From assembly GCA_002785585.1 (NCBI GenBank), contig PEUI01000170.1, positions 2,246-14,582 of the forward strand: a stretch of DNA of 12,337 nt, written 5' to 3'. Shown piece after piece: positions 1-7,700 of the stretch. The notes below the pieces were generated by a model, which had not been told where the DNA came from, did no database searches, and saw nothing but the letters and a program-made list of their open reading frames with translations. Numbering within the stretch: position 1 is the first letter of the stretch; each line of letters starts with the position of its first letter. Origin of the DNA: Lysobacterales bacterium CG02_land_8_20_14_3_00_62_12 (GTDB taxonomy: Bacteria; Pseudomonadota; Gammaproteobacteria; Xanthomonadales; Ahniellaceae). The translations under genes were made by a program, and so were the position numbers.

Positions 1-120
1 ATCACCTCGTTGGAACAGCATCCCATCCGTAGCCCGGATGGTTTCGGCCCCGAACCGCCGATGCGTGGCATCGAGCAGTTGCGCAGTATCGGGAAAAAAC
101 TGGCTCGGCGTCAGCGTTGA
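1..120 (+). CDS. 3' end of an unidentified gene (partial)
   Basis: The frame is open from the first base of the window to a TGA at 118-120, giving 39 residues that end in the basic tail IGKKLARRQR. About two thirds of third codon positions are G or C, compatible with a real gene of this genome but not decisive over so short a stretch. I do not recognise the family. The 5' part lies outside the window. The stop overlaps an ATG (TGATG at 118-122), but the frame that would follow is not convincing as a gene. It could also be a chance open stretch. Confidence 0.4.
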   Translation: MTSLEQHPIRSPDGFGPEPPMRGIEQLRSIGKKLARRQR

Positions 121-341
121 TGACCGCGCGTCATCAAACTCCGGATCAACCGGACAACCGAGCCGGGCTTTATAGCGGAAAGCCGACCGTGGTTCAAGTT
201 TTGTCGGCGCTTTGTCGGTGCTGCACGAGCGCCAACCGGCCAGGTCGACGCCACCGCCACGGCGCCTTTAAGTTGCGCACAATGTCCTTGACTTGCGCGC
301 AAAGCCAGACGGTTGCTGGAAAGTTCTACACAGGCAGGAGG

Positions 342-430
342 CAGTGCTTAGAAGTTAGCTGTAAAAGCTCAATACGTTTCTGGCTTATGTTCTGTAAGCT
401 ATTGATATATTGAACATATGCATCAAATAA
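342..430. other. AT-rich patch with inverted repeat
   Basis: The local composition is clearly richer in A and T than the surrounding DNA, especially 400-430. Within it, TTGATATAT at 402-410 faces ATATGCATCAA at 416-426 as an imperfect inverted repeat with a two-base bulge. TATATT at 405-410 resembles a -10 box but has no good -35 partner. A perfect AGGAGG at 336-341 is not followed by a usable reading frame. It could be a regulatory or nucleoid-protein binding site, or a remnant of foreign DNA. No function is claimed. Confidence 0.35.
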
Positions 431-506
431 AAGGCGTTGGTGCAAACTCGGATTGGTCTGCGGAATGACGGCTTGGGGCGTGCTTTTGCAGGCTCAGTAC
501 ACAGAC

Positions 507-515
507 TTATCCACA
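507..515 (+). promoter_or_regulatory. DnaA-box-like 9-mer
   Basis: TTATCCACA matches the strong DnaA box consensus TTATNCACA exactly. It is isolated: no second box, no 13-mer array, and no dnaA, dnaN or repA gene is visible nearby, so this is not presented as an origin. It could titrate DnaA or be a chance match. Confidence 0.3.
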
Positions 516-635
516 GGCCGTGTCGGCTGCGACCGGATGCCGCAATGGGATCGGTAGGGGTGCCGCCAGTCGGTTTTGGCAACGCTGCCTGGTGAGCGCT
601 GCACGGCGGAGGTCAACACCCGTCGCCACCGGCAA

Positions 636-1343
636 TCAACGCGTGCCAAATACCACGATGGTCTTGCCAGCGACCGCGATCTTGCCCTGCTCCTCCAGTT
701 GTTTGAGCACGCGGCCGGCCATTTCGCGCGAGCAGCCGACGATCCGCGACAGTTCCTGGCGCGACACCCGGATTTGGGTGCCCCGCGGATGCGACAACGC
801 TTCGGGCTCGCCGCACAGATCCAGCAGCGTTCGTGAGATGCGCCCAGTGACATCCAGAAAGGCCAATCGACTGACTTTGCGGCTGGTATGCAGCAGCCGC
901 CGCGTCAACTGCTGGCCGATGGCAAACAGAATGCGCGGACAGTCTTCGCGCAGGCTGCCCTCAAACAAAGCCAGCAAGCGTTCGTGACTGATTTCGGCCA
1001 GCTCGGTGCTGCTGCGGGTGCGCAACTGCACTTCCCGTCGCGGTGACTCGACATACAGGCCGAGTTCGCCAATGAACTCGCCCTTGTTGATGTAGGCCAG
1101 GATCAGCTCGCGGCCATCGTCGTCGTCGGCGACGATGCTGAGGCTGCCGTCGATCACGTAATACAGCACGTCGGCGCGATCCCCAGCCATGAAAATTGCG
1201 CTGCGTGAGGGATAGCGTCGCCGATGACAGGCGTTGAGAAAATGCTCCAGTGCGGCGCCTTCAAACGCCAGCGATTTCGGCGTGATGCATTTGGGTACCA
1301 CTTCCGACAGCGGGGTAAGTCGATCGCCAGATTCCACGCGCAT
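636..1343 (-). CDS. clp: Crp/Fnr-family global regulator, Clp (CRP-like protein) type
   Basis: This 235-residue cytoplasmic transcription factor has an N-terminal cyclic-nucleotide-binding beta-roll (about residues 28-145), the long dimer helix (about 146-175) and a C-terminal helix-turn-helix (about 190-225). FIGELGL at 90-96 is the phosphate-binding cassette, followed by Arg103; Thr153-Ser154 match the ligand-contacting pair of E. coli CRP. The recognition helix has Arg206, Glu207 and Arg211, equivalent to the DNA-reading Arg180, Glu181 and Arg185 of CRP, so a TGTGA-type target is expected. Residue 104 is Glu where E. coli CRP has Ser83, as in Xanthomonas Clp, a protein reported to respond to c-di-GMP rather than depend on cAMP. 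The start is supported by GAGG (minus strand, 1350-1353) six bases upstream. The divergent neighbour is speD. The alternative name would be crp or vfr; family membership is certain, the ligand is inferred. Confidence 0.92.
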   Translation of the reverse strand: MRVESGDRLTPLSEVVPKCITPKSLAFEGAALEHFLNACHRRRYPSRSAIFMAGDRADVLYYVIDGSLSIVADDDDGRELILAYINKGEFIGELGLYVESPRREVQLRTRSSTELAEISHERLLALFEGSLREDCPRILFAIGQQLTRRLLHTSRKVSRLAFLDVTGRISRTLLDLCGEPEALSHPRGTQIRVSRQELSRIVGCSREMAGRVLKQLEEQGKIAVAGKTIVVFGTR

Positions 1344-1534
1344 GGATGACCTCGGTTGATGTGCGACACGCTGTTGAGGATGACTTGCGAAACGTTAAAG
1401 AACCGCTCGCTCAGAGTATACGCACAGCACCGCGGCCCCGGCGCTTAGCGGGCGGCTACGGCGACCGCCAACGGGATCGGCGGATTTGCCGCATAATTCG
1501 CGCCCATTCTGACTGATTGCGAGGTTGCACCGCT
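1344..1534. promoter_or_regulatory. Divergent clp-speD promoter region
   Basis: This 191-bp gap must hold the promoters of both divergent genes. On the minus strand TATACT (plus-strand bases 1415-1420) is a fair -10 for clp, but no good -35 sits 16-18 bp upstream. On the plus strand CATAAT (1492-1497) is a fair -10 for speD, again with a weak -35. I found no complete CRP/Clp palindrome; GTGCGACAC near 1359 is only a short symmetric element. Promoter positions are therefore tentative. Confidence 0.35.
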
Positions 1535-2326
1535 GTGGTCAAGCCACTCCCCCGTCTCAAGTTGCAGGGCTTCAACAACCTCACCAAGGCGCTCAGTTTC
1601 AACATTTACGACGTTTGCTACGCGGTCACCCCGGAGCAGCGCGAACGTTACATCGCCTACATCGACGAGGCCTACAACGCCGAGCGACTGACCAAGATTC
1701 TGACCGAAGTCGCCGACATCATCGGTGCCAACATTCTTAACATCGCCCGCCAGGATTACGAGCCGCAAGGCGCGTCGGTCACCATCCTGATTTCCGAACA
1801 GCCGGTGATCGACAAGAAGGCCGCCGGCAAGCACCTGCTCTCCGATGCCGTGGTGGCGCACTTGGACAAGAGCCATATCACCGTGCACACCTATCCGGAA
1901 AGCCATCCGAATACCGGCATCTCCACTTTTCGCGCCGATATCGATGTCGCCACCTGCGGCGTCATCTCGCCGCTGAAGGCGCTCAATCATTTGATCGACA
2001 GTTTTGAATCCGACATCGTCGTGATGGATTACCGAGTGCGCGGTTTCACCCGCGATGTGAAGGGCACCAAGCATTACATCGACCACCGCATCAACTCGAT
2101 CCAGGAGTACCTGTCCCGGCACACCCGGCAGCGCTACGAAATGTTCGACGTCAACGTGTACCAGGAGAATATTTTCCACACCAAGATGCACGTGAAAGAT
2201 TTCGATCTGGACACTTACCTGTTCGAATCCCAGTCCAGTGATCTGAGCTTCAAAGAGCGCAAGGTCATCGAAGCCCTGGTCAAGCGCGAAGTGGAAGAGC
2301 TGTTCCACGGCCGCAATCTGGTGTAG
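1535..2326 (+). CDS. speD: S-adenosylmethionine decarboxylase proenzyme
   Basis: The enzyme decarboxylates S-adenosylmethionine, making the aminopropyl donor for spermidine synthesis. The 263-residue product matches the E. coli-type SpeD family (264 residues) along its whole length, with the signatures LQGFNNLTKALSF, ANILNIARQDYEPQGASVTI and FRADIDVATCGVISPLKALN. Cleavage should occur between Lys112 and Ser113 in HLDKSHITVHTYPESHP, with Ser113 becoming the pyruvoyl group and giving a beta chain of 112 residues and an alpha chain of 151. The GTG at 1535 is chosen because it aligns with the family N-terminus and has GAGG at 1521-1524 ten bases upstream; a TTG at 1517 would add six unsupported residues. 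speE is not in the window. The neighbouring Clp-type regulator is divergent, an arrangement I recall from xanthomonads. Confidence 0.95.
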   Translation: MVKPLPRLKLQGFNNLTKALSFNIYDVCYAVTPEQRERYIAYIDEAYNAERLTKILTEVADIIGANILNIARQDYEPQGASVTILISEQPVIDKKAAGKHLLSDAVVAHLDKSHITVHTYPESHPNTGISTFRADIDVATCGVISPLKALNHLIDSFESDIVVMDYRVRGFTRDVKGTKHYIDHRINSIQEYLSRHTRQRYEMFDVNVYQENIFHTKMHVKDFDLDTYLFESQSSDLSFKERKVIEALVKREVEELFHGRNLV

Positions 2327-2361
2327 CCAGCCGCGTAGCCCTGGTGCATGCGCAGCGCCTT

Positions 2362-2521
2362 AGGCGTCGCGCAGAAATAACTTGCGCAGATTGCGCAGGA
2401 CTTTCGTTCGCCTGCAAGGCGCACAAAGGGGAGCATAGTCGGACTATGTGACGCTTTGTGCAACGACGCAGGCGGGCGATAAGGACCAGCAAGATGGGTA
2501 AGTTATTTCTGCGCGACGCCT
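2362..2521. repeat. Concentric imperfect palindrome, about 160 bp, between convergent genes
   Basis: A perfect 22-bp inverted repeat (2362-2383 with 2500-2521) encloses nested matching arms around one centre near 2441: CGCCTGC at 2409-2415 with GCAGGCG at 2468-2474, GCACAAAG at 2421-2428 with CTTTGTGC at 2454-2461, and CATAGTC at 2434-2440 with GACTATG at 2442-2448. The arms between are only partly complementary. The element fills the gap between the speD stop and the coq7 stop, and its right end touches the coq7 TAA (2521-2523). A transcript from either side could fold into a long hairpin, so it may end both. It has no coding capacity, so a dispersed MITE- or REP-like repeat is likely, but its copy number cannot be judged here. 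Confidence 0.8.
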
Positions 2522-3171
2522 TAGAGTCGATAAGCCACGGCCTTCATCAGATTGGCCGCCAGCGCCATCAGCCGACTGACCGGCGGCGGCAAATCGACAC
2601 CGCCGAGCGCCCGGGCGTGATCGCCATGGCGGGCTTCTTCTTGCTGCATGACGCCGACAATGGCGCGGCTGCGCGCGTCGTTGGCGGGCAGCCGCCGCAA
2701 GTGCTCGCCAAGATGGGCTTCGACCTGGCGTTCGGTTTCGACGACGAAACCGAGACTGACCGCGTCACCGAATAGCGCGGCACCGGCACCAATGGCAAAG
2801 CTGCCGGCATACCAGACCGGATTGAACCGACTCGGTCGCGCTGCCAATTGCTGGAGACGCTGCCCGCACCAGTCCAGATGGTCGGTTTCTTCCGCCGCCG
2901 CAGCGAGCAACTCCGCGCGCGTCTGCGGATCGCGGGCCACTGCCGCCTGGCCAAGGTAGAGCGCCTGCGCGCAGACCTCGCCGCTGTGATTGATGCGCAT
3001 CATGCCGACGCTGGCGCGCTGCTCGGCGGCATCCAGGGGCGCTTCGTCGGTATTCAGCGCCGGGTTGGGTCGCGCCGCTGCCGTGCGCGCCACCCGGCCC
3101 TGCAGTGCGAGCGCGAAGCGGTCGAGCAGGGTGTCGGTGCGATCGAGTTGGCGCAGTGGATTACGCTTCAT
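2521..3171 (-). CDS. coq7: 2-polyprenyl-3-methyl-6-methoxy-1,4-benzoquinol hydroxylase (Coq7/DMQ hydroxylase)
   Basis: This diiron monooxygenase hydroxylates demethoxyubiquinol, the penultimate step of ubiquinone synthesis, at the inner membrane. The 216-residue length equals that of Pseudomonas Coq7. The two-fold diiron ligand set is visible: Glu65 in RINHSGEVCAQALY, Glu95 and His98 in EETDH, Glu147 in VVETERQVEAHL, and Glu179 and His182 in EEARH. The conserved stretch NPVWYAGSFAIGAG and the family-like end AVAYRL are also present. The ATG at 3171 overlaps the TGA of the upstream Fe-S protein gene (ATGA at 3171-3168), pointing to translational coupling and an operon; an in-frame ATG at 3180 would add three residues. 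Coq7 is the alternative to the flavin enzyme UbiF used by enteric bacteria. Its TAA sits on the edge of the palindromic element. Confidence 0.93.
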   Translation of the reverse strand: MKRNPLRQLDRTDTLLDRFALALQGRVARTAAARPNPALNTDEAPLDAAEQRASVGMMRINHSGEVCAQALYLGQAAVARDPQTRAELLAAAAEETDHLDWCGQRLQQLAARPSRFNPVWYAGSFAIGAGAALFGDAVSLGFVVETERQVEAHLGEHLRRLPANDARSRAIVGVMQQEEARHGDHARALGGVDLPPPVSRLMALAANLMKAVAYRL

Positions 3172-4349
3172 GGTTGGCATTGTTCCAGAAGTAATTGCAG
3201 CGGGTGTTGCACCGGCACATCCAGCGCTGTGGCCAGGCGCAGACGACAGCCAATATTGCTGCTCAGCAGACGGCTCGGCGCGATCATCGCCAGTTCCGCC
3301 AGCGCTGGCTGCAAGAGCGCGTCGGCCAGCTCGGGGTGATCCAGATACCAACTGCCGGCGCCACCGCAGCAACGGCCTTGACTGGGCAATTCGACCACGC
3401 GCAACCCAGGCACAGCGGCCAATAACCGGCGCGTGGCGTTGATCGCGGCGCCATCGCCGACCTGGGTGCAGGGCAACTGCAACGCCACCGTTTCGGAACT
3501 GGCGCCAAAGCGCAATCGCTCGAGGCGTTCGGCGAGCAGGCACAGCACATCGCGATAGCCGGGCAACCCAGCGGCAGCCAGCAGCGTCCGATAACGGCCC
3601 GCACAGCCGGCCACCACCGCCGTGCAGGCATCGACCTGGTGTTGCCCAACCTGGTGTTGCCCAACCAGCGCCAGCAAGGCTTGCCCGGATTGCGCGGCGG
3701 CGTCGGCGGCACAGGCATGCCGAGCCAGCGCACCGCAGCATTGGGCGGGCGCCACCTGGACCGCATAACCGGCCTGGGTCAGCAGCGATTGGGCGGCCTG
3801 CAAGACACTGGTTTCCAAAGCCGCACCGGTGCAGCCGCTGAGCAGCAAAATCGCCGTCGGCGCCACCGTGGCATCCGCCAGCACCGGGCACGCGGCCACC
3901 GGGCCCGGCCGACGACTGCGCCGCAAGGCGCGACCCAAGCGCCCCGGCAAGTAGCGCGCCACACCGATCAAGCTGGCGAACCGTTGTGGATGCTGCACCA
4001 GGCTACGCAGTGCGCGCCGCCGCCAAGATTCCGCCACCGCCGCTCGACCCCGTTGCCGCGTGGCCACCAATAGATCCAGATAGCGCACCGACGATGGGCA
4101 GACGCGTTCGCAAACTCCGCAGCTCAGGCATTGGTCCAGATGCCGCGTAGCGTCCGCCCCAAGCTCGATACCGGCCGCCAGTGCCTCGGCCAGCGCAATA
4201 CGACCCCGCGGCGAATCGGCCTCGTTGCCGCTGATTCGATAGGTCGGACAATGCGGCAAACACAGGCCGCACTTCACGCAGGCGCGGGCCAAAGCATGAA
4301 TATCGGTGGCCGCCACTAAGTTGGCACTGACATCGGCAGGTGCAGACAT
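3168..4349 (-). CDS. (Fe-S)-binding protein, glycolate oxidase iron-sulfur subunit (GlcF)-like
   Basis: The 393-residue protein begins with two ferredoxin-type [4Fe-4S] motifs, CxxCxxCxxxCP at Cys24/27/30/34 and Cys74/77/80/84. Two cysteine-rich CCG domains follow, with Cys173, Cys204-Cys205-Gly and Cys249 in the first and Cys294, Cys327-Cys328-Gly and Cys368 in the second. The order, length (E. coli GlcF 407) and the end SSNIGC followed by QHPLQLLLEQ match GlcF. Such subunits pass electrons from a flavoprotein dehydrogenase to quinone. No GlcD or GlcE partner is present here, so the substrate is unknown and I assign no symbol. The ATG at 4349 is preferred over 4433 because the family begins shortly before the first Cys motif; neither has a strong ribosome site. 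A 15-bp tandem duplication repeats VGQHQ at about 230-239. The gene is coupled to coq7, consistent with quinone-linked work. Confidence 0.82.
   Translation of the reverse strand: MSAPADVSANLVAATDIHALARACVKCGLCLPHCPTYRISGNEADSPRGRIALAEALAAGIELGADATRHLDQCLSCGVCERVCPSSVRYLDLLVATRQRGRAAVAESWRRRALRSLVQHPQRFASLIGVARYLPGRLGRALRRSRRPGPVAACPVLADATVAPTAILLLSGCTGAALETSVLQAAQSLLTQAGYAVQVAPAQCCGALARHACAADAAAQSGQALLALVGQHQVGQHQVDACTAVVAGCAGRYRTLLAAAGLPGYRDVLCLLAERLERLRFGASSETVALQLPCTQVGDGAAINATRRLLAAVPGLRVVELPSQGRCCGGAGSWYLDHPELADALLQPALAELAMIAPSRLLSSNIGCRLRLATALDVPVQHPLQLLLEQCQP
3635..3664 (-). repeat. 15-bp tandem duplication inside the Fe-S protein gene
   Basis: CCTGGTGTTGCCCAA at 3635-3649 is repeated exactly and directly at 3650-3664. 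It is in frame and doubles the pentapeptide VGQHQ in the GlcF-like protein, in the linker between the CCG motif and the next cysteine (Cys249). This looks like a replication-slippage event that left the reading frame intact. Confidence 0.9.
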
Positions 4350-4622
4350 ACCGCGCAGTCTACGCAATCCACCGCGGCTGCGGATGGTATCGACCGACGC
4401 CTTCCGCCGGGTCGCCGGGAACTCCGCCAGCACTGGTTTTGTGACTTATGGTGGAGAAACTCAGACCGTTTGGGTGGCGTTGCTCCGTGTTGGCGATCAA
4501 TCCGATATCCTCGGCGTCCGTGTCGAGTTTGCCGCTGGTGCCGACGAATGATCGTCACGGAGTTGCCACCCAGCATCCGAGCGGTGGTCGGATATTTACC
4601 GTTTGACATCAGGGGTAAGCCA
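4350..4622. promoter_or_regulatory. Divergent region between the Fe-S protein and the giant exported protein
   Basis: This 273-bp gap must carry the promoters for both directions. A perfect TTGACA at 4603-4608 lies only 14 bases before the ATG of the giant gene, too close to be its -35. TTGCCA at 4563-4568 is a possible -35, but the nearest AT-rich -10 candidate (4591-4596) is about 22 bp away, so no good sigma-70 promoter can be named. TGTGA at 4440-4444 is an isolated CRP/Clp half site without a matching second half. The long open frame of the giant gene continues upstream to 4470, but that extension is not protein-like. Confidence 0.3.
4611..4615 (+). promoter_or_regulatory. Ribosome binding site fixing the start of the giant gene
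   Basis: AGGGG ends seven bases before the ATG at 4623. The ATG is followed directly by a good Sec signal peptide, so this site decides the start against earlier in-frame starts at 4470 and 4548. Confidence 0.85.
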
Positions 4623-4703
4623 ATGAAGATTTTTCGCGGGCCAGTTCTGGCCCAATGTGGCGCACTGTTTTGCGCACTGCTGGCCGTCGGCATGGTCGGC
4701 GCC
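4623..4703 (+). other. Sec signal peptide of the giant protein
   Basis: Residues 1-27 have a short basic start (Lys2, Arg5), a hydrophobic core of about 17 residues (ALFCALLAVGMV within it) and a likely cleavage after VGA, leaving QELAKS as the mature start. There is no lipobox, because the cysteines lie inside the hydrophobic core and are not followed by a lipoprotein-type context. Confidence 0.85.
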
Positions 4704-7700
4704 CAGGAGCTGGCCAAGTCGGCGATCAATGTCGATGCCGGCAATACCAAGCAGATTGGCGCGACCTTCACCTACCGGCTGACCTATAACTGCTCCAGCA
4801 CCAGCGGGCCCTGCCTGAGTGCGCAGGTGGTGGATTTGCTGCCAGCAGAAGTGCAGTTCATTTCGACCGTGCCGAACAGCCCCACCGGCGACGTCGCCAC
4901 GATCAATGTCACCGCCAATTTTGGTGGCAGTGGCCGTACTCGCGTGCAGTTCGTGATGATTACGCCACTGCCGGCTGGCAACAGCGGCGACTTGCTGGTC
5001 AATGTGCGCTTCCCGATCGGCAGCACCGCCAATGGCACGGTCGCGATCAACAGCGCCGACGGCATCAATCTGGCGACCACGCCGGGAACCTTCACCACGC
5101 CACCGGTCACCGTCACCGCCGTCGCCACGGTGCAGACCACGCTGACCAAGACCCTGCTGAGCGGCCCGGCCAATCTGGATCTGCCGGAGAGCTATCGCTT
5201 GCGGATTTCGGTGCCGAACAATCCGGGCGCGCTCAACCTCACCGCGATCGGCCCAGTCGTCGATACCTTGCCGCCCGGCGTGGTTTTTAGTGGCGCCACA
5301 CCCGCTGCCGATTGTGAGCCCGGGTGTGTTGGCACGACACCAGCGACACTGACCTGGACTTCGCCCTGCGCCTTGCCGCTGACTCCGGGTGGCAACTGCG
5401 ATATCACCGTCAACGTGGTGTTCCCCTCGGCCACTTTCCCCAGTGGCAGCAACGTCACCAACCAATTCACCACCGATGCCACGCCGCTCGGCGAAACGCC
5501 GCGCAATCTCGGCATCGGCACCGTCACCCATCCGGTCACCACTTTCGTGCCCACGCCGAATGCGGCGATCGGCAAAAACGTCACCGGCGCCAGCCCGAAT
5601 CCGCCGACACTCAATCAAGCGTTCAGTTACGAGCTGGTGCCGAGCAATTCCGGCAACGTGCCGCTGGACAATCTGGTGTTGATCGACACCTTGCCGATCC
5701 AGCTCCAGCTCAGTTCGGTCAGCACCGGCCGCTACAACAGCCTGAACGATTTTGCCGCCGGGGTCGGCGTCCAGGTGAGTTACGAAAAGAACACCGCGCC
5801 GGGCGTGTTCACGCTCTGGGGTTCCTCGCCGAACAGCACCACCAACACCACGCTGACGATGCCGCCGCCCGGCCTCGGCGCCGGTGAATATCCGACCCGC
5901 CTGCGCTGGGAATTCGGCCAGGCCCAGGTCGGCATGAACGCCAGTACGCGGCCGCTGATCAGTGGCCAGATCATCAATCCAGACCAGGCCGGCAACCCGG
6001 TCGCGTTCGGCAACGTGATCACCAATTGCGTCGATTTGACCGCTGTGTTCACCGCTGGGCCGACCAATATCGCCCGCAATAGCTGCCGCAATTTCACCCT
6101 GTCGGGACCCTTTGTCCAACTTAATCCGGCCAAAGACGGGCTTTCCGGTGCCGGCCCGTTCAATCCGGGACAGACCGTCAATTTTCGCCTGCGGGTGCGT
6201 TCTGATGCGCGTTCCAGCGATCCGGTGCCGCTCGAATCGCTGATCGTCACCGATCTGTTGCCGCTTGATCTGGTCTATACCGTCGGCAGTTGGGCGTTCG
6301 ACGCTCAGGCCACCGGCCTACCGGCGCCACAAGTATTTAACGAGATTCCCAATTTCGCCGGTACCGGCCGGACTTTGCTGCGCTGGCGCTGGAACCCCGG
6401 TAGCGGCAATCTTGGCGTCAACCAGCAGGTGTGGATCATTCTCGCCACCAGCATCCGCTCGGGCGCTTTGGCTGGGGCGCTGACCAACAACTACACGCTC
6501 GATCACGATGTCCCTGGGCTCGGCCTGCGTTGCAGCGGCGCCAGTCAGACCGATCCGCTGGATCTGGATGGCGATGGCGACACCGCCGAAACGCTGTGCC
6601 GCGAAGGCGAAACCATCAACGTCGCGCCGATCGCCCAACTGATTTCCAGCAAGGCGGCGCAAAGCGTCTGCAATGCCAGTTTTGTGCTGCCGCCGGCGAC
6701 CGGTGAGTCGCTACCGGGCGGCGAAATCCTCTATCGATTGCGGGTGCAAAACGTCGGCACGGTGCCGATGCAGAACTTCACCCTGATCGACATCCTGCCG
6801 GAAATCGGCGACACCGGTGTCCGCGACACCAATCCGCGCAATTCCCAGTTCCCGGTGAATCTGGTGGCACCAGTGTCACCACCGCCGGGCACCAGTATTT
6901 TCTATTCCACCGCGATCAACCCGTGTCGCGGCGAAGTCGGCGGCCCGACCACCGGCTGCACGGCGCCGAACTGGACCACGGTAGCGCCAACCCCACTGTC
7001 CTCGGTGCGCTCGTTCAAAGTCGAGTTTGGTGCGCGGGTCATCAACCCGTTTGATTTTGTTGAGTTCGCGTTCCCGTTGCATGCGCCGGCGGTTTTGCCG
7101 CCGCCAGGGCAGACGGCGCGCAATTCGTTTGCTTATCAATCGGCGCGCGCCGATGGCATCGGCAATCTGGCCGCCGAACCACAGGCGGTGCCGGTACAGG
7201 TAGGGGCTTGCACGGTGACTTCGTCGCTGGGTAATTTTGTTTGGAAAGACAGCGACGGCAACGGCCTGCAAGACGACGGCCAGACCGGGGTCAACGGCGT
7301 CTTCGTGCGGCTGCTCAAGGTCGGCGTCGATGGCATCGCCGGCACGCTTGACGACGAGCCGGTCAATGTCGGTTCGACGCAAAACGACAGCCTCGGCAAT
7401 CCCGGCTGGTACCAGTTCCCGAATCTCGATCCCGATACCTATTTCGTCTGCTTTTCGCCACCGGCCAATTTTCTGCCGACGCTGGCTGATGTTGGTGGCA
7501 ACGACGCCATCGATTCCGACGGCAACCCGCTCACCGCCTGCACCGCGCCGGTCGTGCTCGGCGCCGGTGAAGACAACCCGACGCTCGACTTTGGCCTGGT
7601 GCAGGCCGCGGCTCTGGGCGATTACGTCTGGGCCGACCGCAATGGCAATGGTGTCCAGGACGAGACCCCGGATTTCGGCATCAACGGCGTCACCGTCGAG

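Larger units (their letters stand above)
121..635. other. Intergenic region of about 515 bp, no convincing gene
   Basis: This stretch separates the partial gene at the left edge from the 3' end of the clp-like gene. The open frames in it have atypical composition, or are the antisense shadow of the regulator, and none resembles a known protein. A small hairpin (TCCGG at 140-144 with CCGGA at 150-154) lies just after the first gene and might help end its transcript. An AT-rich patch and a DnaA-box-like site are listed separately. I see no tRNA or obvious structured RNA. Confidence 0.6.

Noticed and set aside
342..365. GTTAGCT as part of an integron attC-like site
   Set aside because: It does not fit the GTTRRRY core and there is no matching partner site or cassette structure.
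120..413. Plus-strand open frame of about 97 codons starting at an ATG that overlaps the first gene's stop
   Set aside because: The TGATG overlap is attractive, but the predicted protein has odd composition, is rich in Cys and Arg, runs into the AT-rich patch and resembles no family.
2521..3891. Long minus-strand frame of 456 codons containing coq7
   Set aside because: Only the last 216 codons are Coq7; the upstream part is an out-of-frame reading of the Fe-S protein gene.
4306..4551. Plus-strand frame of 81 codons antisense to the start of the Fe-S protein gene
   Set aside because: Its first half is antisense to a well-supported gene and the rest shows no recognisable motif or ribosome site.
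4603..4608. Perfect TTGACA as a -35 box for the giant gene
   Set aside because: It lies only 14 bases before the start codon, leaving no room for a -10 and a leader.
4470..4622. Upstream in-frame extension of the giant gene
   Set aside because: The added 51 residues are Arg/Cys/Trp-rich and would bury the signal peptide; the ATG at 4623 has a good ribosome site and signal sequence.
4596..6119. 507-codon minus-strand frame under the giant gene (and the similar long frame at 9894-11450)
   Set aside because: These are antisense shadows in GC-rich DNA; the plus strand has clear domain signatures throughout.
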